This document shows positions 50,304 through 59,971 of a stretch of DNA of 64,000 nt, piece by piece (position 1 is the first letter of the stretch; each line of letters starts with the position of its first letter). The stretch is from Bacillota bacterium. Its GTDB lineage: Bacteria; Bacillota; Desulfotomaculia; Desulfotomaculales; Pelotomaculaceae. The notes under the pieces were generated by a model, which ran no database searches, was not told the DNA's origin, and worked only from the letters and a program-made list of their open reading frames with translations. The stretch is from assembly GCA_029555205.1 (NCBI GenBank), contig JAKPTB010000080.1, forward strand, positions 1 through 64,000, given 5' to 3'. A program made the translations under genes and the position numbers.

Positions 50304-50647
50304 ATCCGCACCTCCTAACTTTTCCAAATATAATCTTTGCCAGTAATTCGATAATGGTGAGATCATTTCAGGAGAAGGCGGGAGAAATATTCGGTTGACT
50401 GAAGCTATTAGGAAAGCCGTTCAAGACACTTAAACAATATTATACTATATTTTAGAATTCCAAACAACTTGTTTTATTTTGCTTTTTAGCCGTCCTCCCA
50501 CTCTGTCCTGCAGGAACACAACTGTTCCAGTTTTTCGCTTGTTGAAAGCAACAGCTCCGGTTTTTTAAGCTACTCTGATCTACCATCCTAAAACTTTAAG
50601 AGAGCCATGTTATCCGTCAGGCTCTCTTAAAGTCAGTAATCTGTTGC

Positions 50648-51541
50648 TTAGACCAGCTTCAGGTTTCCCAGAACCTGATAAATCTTTTCCTTTTCCTCCG
50701 CAGAGGCCTCAACCAGCGGCAGGCGGGGTCTACCTACCTGCCAGCCGCTCATATTCAAGGCTGCCTTGATGGGGACCGGGTTGGTTGTAATAAATAGAGC
50801 TTTGAAAAGAGGTAAAAGCTTCAGGTGGATTTCTGTGGCCAGAGTAGTATTGCCTGAGCTAAAAGCATTGACCATTTCTTTTAAGCTGTTTCCCATAAGG
50901 TGGGAGGCAACGCTGATCACGCCTTTGCCACCCAGCGCAAGAATTGGTAAGGTCAGGGAATCGTCCCCGCTGTAAATATCGAAACGGTCCGGGAGGATCC
51001 GGCGCAATTCACTGACCTGATCCATACTCCCGCTGGCCTCCTTGACGGCGACAATGTTTTCAATGCGGGCAAGTCTGGCCATTGTTTCCGGCAGTATATT
51101 TACAGATGTCCTGCCCGGTATGTTATAGAGCAGGATGGGCAGTCCGGTATTTTCGGCAACAGTTTTGAAGTGCTGGAAGATTCCTTCCTGGGAGGGCTTA
51201 TTATAGTAAGGAGCGACCAGCATGACTCCGTCAACTCCGACTTCCTGGGCTGCCAGGGTCAACTCAATGGTCTCCGAAGTGGAGTTGCCGCCCGTGCCTG
51301 CAACCACCACAGCTTTACCGCCCACCTCCTCTACCACTACCCTGAAAAGTTCGATCTTTTCCTCTCTGGAAAGTGTCGGTGATTCTCCTGTGGTTCCGGC
51401 AACAACCAATCCGTCTGATCCGGAATCAACCAGATAGCGGGCCAGTTTCCTGGCTTCACTGTAATTTACGGTCAAATCCTGATCAAAGGGTGTTACCATT
51501 GCAGTCAGAACATTTCCAAAGTCAATGTTCAAGTCACTCAC
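50648..51541 (-). CDS. dapA: 4-hydroxy-tetrahydrodipicolinate synthase
   Basis: [50 protein letters not shown]. Confidence 0.98.
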   Translation of the reverse strand: MSDLNIDFGNVLTAMVTPFDQDLTVNYSEARKLARYLVDSGSDGLVVAGTTGESPTLSREEKIELFRVVVEEVGGKAVVVAGTGGNSTSETIELTLAAQEVGVDGVMLVAPYYNKPSQEGIFQHFKTVAENTGLPILLYNIPGRTSVNILPETMARLARIENIVAVKEASGSMDQVSELRRILPDRFDIYSGDDSLTLPILALGGKGVISVASHLMGNSLKEMVNAFSSGNTTLATEIHLKLLPLFKALFITTNPVPIKAALNMSGWQVGRPRLPLVEASAEEKEKIYQVLGNLKLV

Positions 51542-51602
51542 CTCAATTCAAAATGATGATTCCTTAAATAATAATTTAGAAAATCGCTAACAGGACCGGT
51601 TT

Positions 51603-52829
51603 TTACCGGCAGGGATCAAACCTCCGGTGCAGGGCCCGGATGCTTTTTTCCATATCCTCTTTTTTAACCAGCACCCAGATGGTTGTATAAGAATCAGCTG
51701 ACTGCAGGATAAGAACTTTTTCCTCTGCCAGGGCATCCACGATTCTGGCCATAACGCCCGGTACTCCTGTCATACCGGCTCCTACAGCCGCAACTTTGGC
51801 GCAGTCCGGCAAGACCTCGGGTTTTATTTCCATGTTTTCCAGTATTTTAACAGCCTTTCCGGCATCCGCGTTCTTTACGGTAAAATAAACAACCTCCGGA
51901 TGTACGTTAATAAAATCCACACTGATACCTGCCAGGGCCAGTGCATTAAAGATCCTTCCCTGAAAAGCGGGGATGTTTGCAGCTTCCCCCGTGTTTATTT
52001 TAATCCGGGTTATGTCCGGAATATGGGTAATACCGGTAATTGTACGATCCCTGGTAATATCAATGGCCCCTTTATTAATTTCATCCTGGGAGGTGACCAG
52101 GGTCCCCGGGGCTTCGCTGAAAGTGCACTTGATTCTGAGGGGGATTCCCTTTTGCATGGCGATTTCCACAGCGCGGGGATGGATAACTTTGGCCCCTTCC
52201 CGGGCAAGCTGGCAGATCTCGTTATAGGTAACAGTCTCAAGGGGCCTTGCGTCGGTAACTATCCTTGGGTCCGCAGTCATGATCCCATCGACGTCGGTGT
52301 AAATGTCCACACTCACAGCACCCAGGGCAACACCCAGGGCTGCAGCCGTCGTATCGCTGCCCCCCCTACCCAGGGTTGTAATTTCGCCTGCTTCAGAGAC
52401 TCCCTGAAAGCCGGCTACGACGACCACTTTCCCCTCCCGGCAGTGTCTGATAATGTGCCGGGGATCGACCTTTAAAATCCTGGCGTTATTATAAGTGCCG
52501 TCAGTAATTATTCCTGCCTGGGCGCCTGTCAGGAAAACTGCTGGACAACCGGATTTTTGCAGGGTTGTGGACATAATCACCCCTGAAATAATTTCACCAC
52601 AGGACATTAAAAGATCGGCTTCTCTTGGCGTCGGCTCTTTTTTATGTTCCCTGGCATATGACAGAAGTGTATCGGTAGCATAGGGATCTCCCGAGCGGCC
52701 AATGGCGGAAACCACCACTACCGGCAAAAAGCCGTTGTGTTTGGCCCCTATGACGATGGAAGCAACTTTTCTGCGCTTTTCATCGTCGCCAAGGGAAGTG
52801 CCTCCGAATTTTTGAATCAAATACTTCAT
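51603..52829 (-). CDS. Aspartate kinase
   Basis: LIQKFGGTSLGDDEKRRKVA...TTLGRGGSDTTAAALGVALGA; dapG position. Confidence 0.97.
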   Translation of the reverse strand: MKYLIQKFGGTSLGDDEKRRKVASIVIGAKHNGFLPVVVVSAIGRSGDPYATDTLLSYAREHKKEPTPREADLLMSCGEIISGVIMSTTLQKSGCPAVFLTGAQAGIITDGTYNNARILKVDPRHIIRHCREGKVVVVAGFQGVSEAGEITTLGRGGSDTTAAALGVALGAVSVDIYTDVDGIMTADPRIVTDARPLETVTYNEICQLAREGAKVIHPRAVEIAMQKGIPLRIKCTFSEAPGTLVTSQDEINKGAIDITRDRTITGITHIPDITRIKINTGEAANIPAFQGRIFNALALAGISVDFINVHPEVVYFTVKNADAGKAVKILENMEIKPEVLPDCAKVAAVGAGMTGVPGVMARIVDALAEEKVLILQSADSYTTIWVLVKKEDMEKSIRALHRRFDPCR

Positions 52830-52891
52830 GCCATAATCTCCTTTTCTTCAACGGGGCACAGAAAAAGGAAAAGGGGAGCCTTTAAATAAAC

Positions 52892-53911
52892 CTATTTTTT
52901 CATTAAACAGCCGTACTTAATCACAAGCTCGGCAATTTGGACGGTATTTGTCGCAGCCCCCTTGCGAAGCTGGTCTGCAACAACCCAGATATTCAGACCG
53001 TTGGGGATAGAATTATCTTCCCTGATCCGGCCGACAAAAACTTCATCCCGTCCCGAGGCATACAGGGGCATCGGGTACTTCTTGAGAGCCGGTTCATCCA
53101 GGACGATGATTCCAGGAAATTTTTCAAACAACTCCCTTGCTTCCTGGGCGGTAATTTTCTTTTCCGTTTCGATGTTAATGGATTCCGAATGGCTGCGGTA
53201 AACAGGAACACGCACTGTTGTGGCGGTTATTGCAATAGATTCATCATGGAGAATTTTCTGGGTTTCCTTGACCATTTTCCACTCTTCTTTGGTATAGTCC
53301 AGGTCCATAAATACATCAATATGGGGAATGAGATTAAAGGCAATGGGGTAAGGGAACACTTTAGGAGCGGTTTCCTCCCGCTCCATAACTGCTTTAGTTT
53401 GCAGCTCAAGCTCTTCAATACCTTCACGGCCTGCACCGGAAACGGCCTGATAGGTTGATACCACCACTCTTTTTATTTTTGCGGCATCATGGATGGGTTT
53501 TAAGGCAACTACCATTTGGATGGTTGAACAGTTTGGATTGGCGATAATACCCCTGTGCCATTTTACATCATCGGGGTTAACTTCCGTCACGATCAGGGGA
53601 ACGGCAGGGTCCATCCTGAAATTGCTGCTGTTATCAACGACCACTGCCCCGCGCTCCACTGCAGCAGGACCGAATTCCTTGCTGGCGGCGCCTCCGGCGA
53701 ATAGTGCCAGATCCATTCCGGTGAATGAGTCCGGGGTAGTTATTTCAACTGTGTAAGGCTGTCCCCGGAAAAAAAATTTTTTTCCGGCGGAGCGGGAAGT
53801 GGCACAGAGCTTTAGTTCTCCCACCGGGAAATTACGTTCTTCCAGAATTTTTAAGATTTCCTGGCCAACCGCCCCGGATGCTCCTACAACTGCTACATTA
53901 TACTCTTTCAA
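52892..53911 (-). CDS. asd: Aspartate-semialdehyde dehydrogenase
   Basis: YNVAVVGASGAVGQEILKILEERNFPV...IIANPNCSTIQMVVALKPI. Confidence 0.98.
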   Translation of the reverse strand: MKEYNVAVVGASGAVGQEILKILEERNFPVGELKLCATSRSAGKKFFFRGQPYTVEITTPDSFTGMDLALFAGGAASKEFGPAAVERGAVVVDNSSNFRMDPAVPLIVTEVNPDDVKWHRGIIANPNCSTIQMVVALKPIHDAAKIKRVVVSTYQAVSGAGREGIEELELQTKAVMEREETAPKVFPYPIAFNLIPHIDVFMDLDYTKEEWKMVKETQKILHDESIAITATTVRVPVYRSHSESINIETEKKITAQEARELFEKFPGIIVLDEPALKKYPMPLYASGRDEVFVGRIREDNSIPNGLNIWVVADQLRKGAATNTVQIAELVIKYGCLMKK

Positions 53912-54062
53912 AGGTACCCCTCCTAGTTCAAATATGTTTTTATGTTAACTTTTCAGCGTGTTTCAGATTCAGGCGGGATAACGCAAGGCCCGGCACGTTT
54001 CAGATTTGATCTTAGTTCAGATTTGATCTTAAATGAAGTTAACCCTTGAATCACAGGCTTTA

Positions 54063-54662
54063 TTAAGTTTTGTACGCAACGAGAACAGGTTGATATTGTT
54101 TGCCCTTCAATGCACTTAAAACTGTTTCCGGTATCAGTTCCCATTTGGCCATTAAGGAATTCGGTTTACTGACCGGGTTATCCTGCCCGAAGGGAACCAT
54201 GTAAAGATTTTTAATATTGAGTAAAAGGCCTATGTTTTTGGCATTCATGCTGAGACCGTCATTGGTTGAGATCGCCAGCACAACAGGCAGTTGATTGCGC
54301 AGGTGCGCTTTTACTGAAAACAATACTGCTGTATCAGTAATCCCGTTGGCCAGCTTTGCCAGGGTATTTCCGGTGCAGGGAGCTACAACCAGCACGTCCA
54401 GCAGTTTTTGGGGTCCGATAGGTTCAGTTTCCACCATGGTCGTCATTGGTTCCCTGCCGGTAATGTCTTTCAATTGTTTTTTCCAGTAATCGCTGGAACC
54501 GTATCTGGTATCTGTTGTATCAATGGCTTGGCTGATAATCGGAAAAATATCGGCACCTTCGTTGATGAGGTTGCGCAACTGGGGTATTACAGCCTCCAGG
54601 CAGCAATGAGAACCTGTTAAGGCGAAGCCGACTTTGATTCCTTGCAAACGCATAAAAAGCAC
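54063..54662 (-). CDS. spoVFB: Dipicolinate synthase subunit B
   Basis: LQGIKVGFALTGSHCCLEAVIPQLRNLINEGADIFPIIS...VVAPCTGNTLAKLANGITDT. Confidence 0.97.
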   Translation of the reverse strand: MLFMRLQGIKVGFALTGSHCCLEAVIPQLRNLINEGADIFPIISQAIDTTDTRYGSSDYWKKQLKDITGREPMTTMVETEPIGPQKLLDVLVVAPCTGNTLAKLANGITDTAVLFSVKAHLRNQLPVVLAISTNDGLSMNAKNIGLLLNIKNLYMVPFGQDNPVSKPNSLMAKWELIPETVLSALKGKQYQPVLVAYKT

Positions 54663-54684
54663 CTCCGTAACCCAAAGCCATTAA

Positions 54685-55572
54685 CTATTTACCCATTTCA
54701 TCAAGCAGAAGCCTGGATATAACCTGTGCCAAAATTAAACCGGCTGTCCTTGGTGCAACCTTTCCGGGAAGCCCCGGCGCCAGAACTGCTTTTATCCCCA
54801 AAACCTCTGCTGCCCGGAAATCTGTGCCCCCCGGCGCCGAGGCCAGGTCGATAATCACGGCTTTGGGAGATACCTTGCGCAGGACTTCCTCTGTAAGGAC
54901 TTGTGCCGGAACAGTGTTAAAGATAAGTTCGATATCGTGAAGGCATTCGTCCAGTTTATGAAAAGGAACGGGGATTAAATTAAGTTCGGTTATACGGGCC
55001 AGATACCCGGGCCTTCTTGCAGCAACCATGGTCCGTGCGCCCATGGCGCCAAGAAGCCGGGAGAGTGTTGCGCCGGTCCGGCCAAAACCCAAAACAAGAG
55101 CTTTACAGCCGTGGATTGTAACCGGCAGCATTTCCATCGCCATCTGGACTGCGCCTTCTGCAGTGGGAATTGAATTGAGTATGGCAACTTCATCCAGCTT
55201 CATCGTTTCTATAAGACGAAGGTTTGTTTGAGCGGCAATTTGAGCCAGTTTAGGCTTAGCCAGTCCCACAAAGACAGGAATGTCCGGCTGAATCCTGTCC
55301 AGCCATTCCCAGTTGAAGTTCAGCGGTCCGGCTGCAAGGGGACAGTAAAGACAGCCGTTATCATCAATTCCTGGCACCGGTAAAATCAAGGCCTGAATCC
55401 CGGAGAGTTCTTCTACCGGATTACGGATCACAGTAACGCCGGGCAAGTCTTTAACAGGCAGGCCCATAACCTTGATCGTAGCCCCCAGTGAGGCCAGTTT
55501 CTCAGTGACGACAAGTTCCCTTGCATCGCCTCCCAATACGGCAATGGATATGCCCCTCAGGTCAGGCCCCAT
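54685..55572 (-). CDS. spoVFA: Dipicolinate synthase subunit A
   Basis: GISIAVLGGDARELVVTEKLASLGATIKVMGLP...LVLGFGRTGATLSRLLGAMGA...IIDLASAPGGTDFRAAEVLGIKAVLAPGLPGKVAPRTAG. Confidence 0.97.
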   Translation of the reverse strand: MGPDLRGISIAVLGGDARELVVTEKLASLGATIKVMGLPVKDLPGVTVIRNPVEELSGIQALILPVPGIDDNGCLYCPLAAGPLNFNWEWLDRIQPDIPVFVGLAKPKLAQIAAQTNLRLIETMKLDEVAILNSIPTAEGAVQMAMEMLPVTIHGCKALVLGFGRTGATLSRLLGAMGARTMVAARRPGYLARITELNLIPVPFHKLDECLHDIELIFNTVPAQVLTEEVLRKVSPKAVIIDLASAPGGTDFRAAEVLGIKAVLAPGLPGKVAPRTAGLILAQVISRLLLDEMGK

Positions 55573-55654
55573 GGTCCTGCTACCTCCCCAAACCTTTGTC
55601 TTTCAAAACAGTATATGATTTTTTGGAAATGGAGGTGCTTATCCTATTTAGTTG

Positions 55655-56461
55655 TTAAGATTCAAACAATAACTTATCTAAGCCATAAACCACCCTTTCC
55701 AGGTTCATAACCCTGCGGATACCTAAAAGGACCCCGGGCATAAAAGATTCCCGGGTTATGGAGTCGTGCCTGATCGTAAGGGTTTGCCCCAGACCGCCAA
55801 ACAGGACTTCCTGGTGGGCCACAAGACCCGGCAGCCTTACGCTGTGAATGCGAATGCCCTTTGCAAAATCACCACCCCGGGCGCCCCGGATCTTTTCCAT
55901 CTCGCCGGAGAGGCCCTGGGAAAAATGCTCTCCCCTTTGTTCGAGAATAGCCTCGGCTGTTTTTATGGCTGTACCTGAGGGAGCATCAATTTTTTGATCA
56001 TGGTGCATTTCGATGATTTCCACGTGGGGCAGGTAGCGAACTGCTTCAGCTGCAAATTTAATCATCAATACGGCCCCAATGGCAAAGTTGGGTGCAATTA
56101 AGCCACCCAGGCCGGCCTTTTCTGATTGCTCAACGATTTGATTTATTTGTTCCTGGAGCAATCCAGTGGCGCCGATTACAGGGCGCACCCCGTAGCGAAG
56201 ATAAGTCTGCGCGTTCTGATATACTGATTCAGGTCCGGTAAAATCCACGGCGACATCCGGACGGACCCGCCTCAAGACCTCTTCCAGGTTATTTTCAAGC
56301 CTGATCTCCAGCGGCCCTGCTTCCATGAGCAAACCAACATCCATACCTTCACCGTAAGTGTCGACGGCGCCAACCAGTTCCATATCTTCGGCATTCCAAA
56401 CTGTTTTCAGGGTTTCACGTCCCATTTTTCCATTGGCGCCGACAACAACAACTCTGATCAA
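55655..56461 (-). CDS. dapB: 4-hydroxy-tetrahydrodipicolinate reductase
   Basis: IRVVVVGANGKMGRETLKTV...MHHDQKIDAPSGTAIKTAE. Confidence 0.98.
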   Translation of the reverse strand: MIRVVVVGANGKMGRETLKTVWNAEDMELVGAVDTYGEGMDVGLLMEAGPLEIRLENNLEEVLRRVRPDVAVDFTGPESVYQNAQTYLRYGVRPVIGATGLLQEQINQIVEQSEKAGLGGLIAPNFAIGAVLMIKFAAEAVRYLPHVEIIEMHHDQKIDAPSGTAIKTAEAILEQRGEHFSQGLSGEMEKIRGARGGDFAKGIRIHSVRLPGLVAHQEVLFGGLGQTLTIRHDSITRESFMPGVLLGIRRVMNLERVVYGLDKLLFES

Positions 56462-56753
56462 AATTACACCTCCTAGAATTATAAGACAATGAATGCAGAT
56501 CCGGAACCCTGCAGCTTTTAAAGTTAATTTTCTAATAACAAACTAAATATGTCAATATCCACCCGATGGTGGTATCCTTTTGAATTTCCGGAGAAGCTGG
56601 ATTAAAGTTTCTCATTTGTTATCATTTTTTATAAGAAAACTTAAATTCTGAAGGTTGTGTTCCAGTGAGTTCAGCGCTTGCGGTTATGGTTATCCGCTGA
56701 TGGGATGCTAAGACTTTCAAGACAAGCTTTAAGCTGATTTATAGAGCAATGCT

Positions 56754-56957
56754 CTAGGATTCCTGGATTGGATGAGCCGTTTTTGTGATTCTTTCCGGAA
56801 CCACAAAGCTGGTTTTATTTTTTGTGGGAATACCGGGGAAGTCGAAATCTGCCAGAGGATATCCCGAATCACCTGTTATAAGATAGTATTTCACATCATC
56901 TACCGGGTAGCTGAAATTCACTTTTCTGCTTTTGAAGATTGTTTGCTGTTCTTCCAC
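56754..56957 (-). CDS. Small protein of unknown function (67 aa, GTG start)
   Basis: AGGAGG 9 nt upstream of GTG; complete ORF. Confidence 0.55.
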   Translation of the reverse strand: MEEQQTIFKSRKVNFSYPVDDVKYYLITGDSGYPLADFDFPGIPTKNKTSFVVPERITKTAHPIQES

Positions 56958-57015
56958 AGAGATAACCTCCTGCTTATAATTTTTTTAAACTGTGTCCTGC
57001 ATGTTTTCGGAGTGG

Positions 57016-58005
57016 TTATGGGCTTAGTGTTTTCCATCCCTGCTTTAAAATGCTCACATTAACCTGACCGGGTTCAGGAAAATCCCGTCTTTCAACGACT
57101 CCGGAGAAAACAAAGGCGTCTGCTCCTTTTAAGGATTCCACATAACCACTTACCACCTCGAATTCACTTTTTGCCCCCCTTAGCTGTTCGGCGGGATTAA
57201 AGGGTTCTGTCAGAGATAATTCATTTGCGTAATCCTGGTAGAGGGACCAGATTAAAGCTTCCAGCTTACTGTCGGGAAACTTAACTGCCAGGTTAATTTC
57301 TTCTGCTGCCTCCCGCCTGGGAATCATATGATTGTGGGCGTAAAGCTTCTCGGTCAGGTTATCCACAATGTGTTCAATCGTGCTTTCTTTCAAGGGTTGC
57401 TGATGCATTGCCAGAAGTCTTTTAGCCAGGGAACGTATGAGCATGTAATTACGGTGAACATTGCCCAGGGCCAGGGGATGAATACGTTCAGCCAGCAGGG
57501 TAAAAGCTTTCACCTGCTGGTCATTGCTGCATACCCCGGCCTTTTCCCCGGCTAAGGCCAGATATGAGTAGACGTCTTCTATATTAACGGGGATCCGGGC
57601 AGAAGGATTGTTCTGGTCCTGAGGATTAAAAGCATTGACAACACTGGGGTCAATGGGTCCAAGTTCACCCATCTTACCCATCACAATTTCATCGGCGCTC
57701 AGGCAGAGCAATGTCCCTGCGCTGTAGCAGCGAAAAGGAATGAGTACAGTAAACCGGGGAGTGTATTCCCGGATCAAGTGGGCCAGGCGCCAGGGTGTGA
57801 GCACATCCCCACCACGGGTATAGAGAAATAAGTCTATTTGCTGGCATTTGCCATACATCTCCAGATGCCTGAAAAATACCTGGGTCACATCCGGCGCTAT
57901 TCTTGTACTGACGTTTTCGCGGTCTCCGGTGATGTAACAGATTACCGCTGAGCCTCTCAACTCGGAAATACTTCGAATCAGCTCGATCCTTTGCTGGCGG
58001 GCCAT
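57016..58005 (-). CDS. SDH-family (ClpP/crotonase fold) serine protease-like protein
   Basis: LRGSAVICYITGDRENVSTRIAPD...IDLFLYTRGGDVLTPWRLAHLIREY...FRCYSAGTLLCLSADEIVMGKMGELGPIDPSV. Confidence 0.85.
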   Translation of the reverse strand: MARQQRIELIRSISELRGSAVICYITGDRENVSTRIAPDVTQVFFRHLEMYGKCQQIDLFLYTRGGDVLTPWRLAHLIREYTPRFTVLIPFRCYSAGTLLCLSADEIVMGKMGELGPIDPSVVNAFNPQDQNNPSARIPVNIEDVYSYLALAGEKAGVCSNDQQVKAFTLLAERIHPLALGNVHRNYMLIRSLAKRLLAMHQQPLKESTIEHIVDNLTEKLYAHNHMIPRREAAEEINLAVKFPDSKLEALIWSLYQDYANELSLTEPFNPAEQLRGAKSEFEVVSGYVESLKGADAFVFSGVVERRDFPEPGQVNVSILKQGWKTLSP

Positions 58006-58251
58006 AACGCTCCTCCGTAATTTTTAATATTGATCCTGGTTTTAGTATGTCAATCAGGGCTTGCATTCATAACCCTTCCTTTTTAAAAGCTGTACAGGCT
58101 TCAATAAAATCCTGGGAATAACCTTAAAAAATATAACGGGATCCTAGCCCAGCGGGATCCTGCCAGGAATACGGGAGTTTTTGTAAACTTACCTTTCTTC
58201 CATATAATTCAGTCGGGTAGTAGCAACAAAATTTAAGAATAAAAATAGAAA

Positions 58252-58298
58252 GCCAAAAGAACTCCGTACTTTGCAGGCAACACGGGATTCTTTTGGCT
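58252..58298 (-). terminator. Strong stem-loop downstream of ymxH
   Basis: AGCCAAAAGAA / TTCTTTTGGCT 11-bp perfect arms; T-rich tail on reverse strand. Confidence 0.7.
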
Positions 58299-58358
58299 AT
58301 GATTTAATGAACAGTCATTACTATCTTCAACTGGTTTATAAATGCTGGCAGGATCCGG

Positions 58359-58628
58359 TTATAGAGAAAATTTTCTATAGCCCGGGCTTGTCTGGTCCAG
58401 TTCCACAATAATTACCTCCGTACCCACCTTGCGGACCGCTTCCCAGGGAATGATCAGCTGCTGCCGGTCCAACCAGAAATTTAAAATACCACCCTTCCTG
58501 GGAACGATAATCGAACGTATTTCCCCGGTTTCAAGATCAAAGGCCAGATCGGATTCTCCTACAACGCCAAGGCGGGCTCCGTTATAAATGTTCACAATTT
58601 CTTTGCCCATTAACTCCCCCAGCCTCAC
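58359..58628 (-). CDS. YlmC/YmxH family PRC-barrel sporulation protein
   Basis: MRLGELMGKEIVNIYNGARLGVVGESDLAFDLETGEIRSIIVP. Confidence 0.94.
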   Translation of the reverse strand: MRLGELMGKEIVNIYNGARLGVVGESDLAFDLETGEIRSIIVPRKGGILNFWLDRQQLIIPWEAVRKVGTEVIIVELDQTSPGYRKFSL

Positions 58629-58706
58629 CGGCTATCGCCTCCTTCCAGGCCTTCGCAATAAAGCCTTTAAAGGGAATTATGCAAGAAAAGAGATTAGCTT
58701 TGCTGA

Positions 58707-59042
58707 TTAAAGCCTGCGCCAGGCATTTAACACCCTCTGCAAATAGGGCTGGGCCAGAGCCATAAAAATTGACACAGCTGCCAGGGGCTCCAGGCTGATT
58801 CCACCCAGATGAATGAGTTCCGGAAGCTGTAGTTCCAGGAATTCAGTTAGAACCACCAGAGTTAGATAAATACCGCCGGCCACGCCAATTAAATTGGTCA
58901 GTGCTTCGGAGAGGGGACTGGCTTTTCCCTCTCCGATAAAGCTCCAGTCTTTCTCCCTGTGCAGGCGCTGCCGAATCCTTTCCCGAACCGAGATAATTAT
59001 AAGTAATAAAACTACCGCCCCGAAAACCAGACTGCCTGTCAT
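58707..59042 (-). CDS. Small membrane protein of unknown function
   Basis: Hydrophobic segments; probable ATG at 59042 behind AAGGAG. Confidence 0.6.
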   Translation of the reverse strand: MTGSLVFGAVVLLLIIISVRERIRQRLHREKDWSFIGEGKASPLSEALTNLIGVAGGIYLTLVVLTEFLELQLPELIHLGGISLEPLAAVSIFMALAQPYLQRVLNAWRRL

Positions 59043-59155
59043 CTTTCTCACTCCTTGAGAAATCTTATGATGGACAGGCAGGAAATATGATTCGGAAAAA
59101 ACCTTTAATTTAAAAGGATCTGTGCTGGAAGACATGAAAAAGGTCCGGTGCCCTA

Positions 59156-59207
59156 CCTTGAAAACAAGTATTAACGATCCTGCGGACTATAAGCAATAAG
59201 GAAAACC
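59156..59207. repeat. Copy B of a two-copy intergenic element
   Basis: CCTTGAAAACAAGTATTAACGATCCTGCGGACTATAAGCAATAAGGAAAACC; see 9920-9971. Confidence 0.6.
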
Positions 59208-59411
59208 GGCATCGTTACGCCAGACCTCAAAGAAGTCAATCAGCAAACTCAATTTTTTCATAATTACATAGTGCTGCCGCTGGAACATGGACAACTATAC
59301 TGAATAGACATTTCATCCTTCTACTGGAGCCACGCCGGCGGCATTGATGTCTAACTAATAATTTCAGCAAACAGATCTGTTAGGCATTGAACTGGAGTTA
59401 TAATTAGCTGC

Positions 59412-59876
59412 CTAGAAACGCCCCGTAGAACCAAACCCCCCCTTGCCACGGGAGGATTCACCCAGCTCTTCCACTATTTTAAAAAGAACATGAAAAACAG
59501 GGATGAATACCAGCTGAGCAATCCTTTCTCCGGGCTTAATGGTGTATTCACGCTCGCTTTGATTAACAACAGCGACAATTATTTCCCCTTTATAATCGCT
59601 GTCTATCAAGCCCACGGCGTTTGCCAGGGTTATGCCGTGGTTTGTGGCCAGGCCGCTCCTGGGGAAAATCAAGCCGGCCACATGCCTGTGCGGGAGCTCA
59701 ATGGCAATGCCTGTGGGTATTTTTACCCGCGCCCCCGGTGGTATTATTAATGGTTGTTCAAGGCAGGCCGGCAAATCAAGGCCGGCAGATCCCTCTGTGG
59801 CGTATTCTGGAAAAGCTATGCTTTTACCTATTCTTTCCGAGCATTTTTTAACCTTAATGACCATTTTTTGTTCCAT
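59412..59876 (-). CDS. dut: dUTP diphosphatase
   Basis: PEYATEGSAGLDLPACLEQPLIIPPGARVKIPTGIAIELPHRHVAGLIFPRSGLATNHGITLANAVGLIDSDYKGEI; likely ATG at 59876 behind GGGAGG. Confidence 0.97.
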   Translation of the reverse strand: MEQKMVIKVKKCSERIGKSIAFPEYATEGSAGLDLPACLEQPLIIPPGARVKIPTGIAIELPHRHVAGLIFPRSGLATNHGITLANAVGLIDSDYKGEIIVAVVNQSEREYTIKPGERIAQLVFIPVFHVLFKIVEELGESSRGKGGFGSTGRF

Positions 59877-59971
59877 AAAATCCTCCCAGGGAACCAAAAA
59901 GGCCCGAGTATAGAATTTACCGGGTGCTTTATATTATTAAGTTGGGTTTAATCCTGGTTTTTGCGGGAAAT

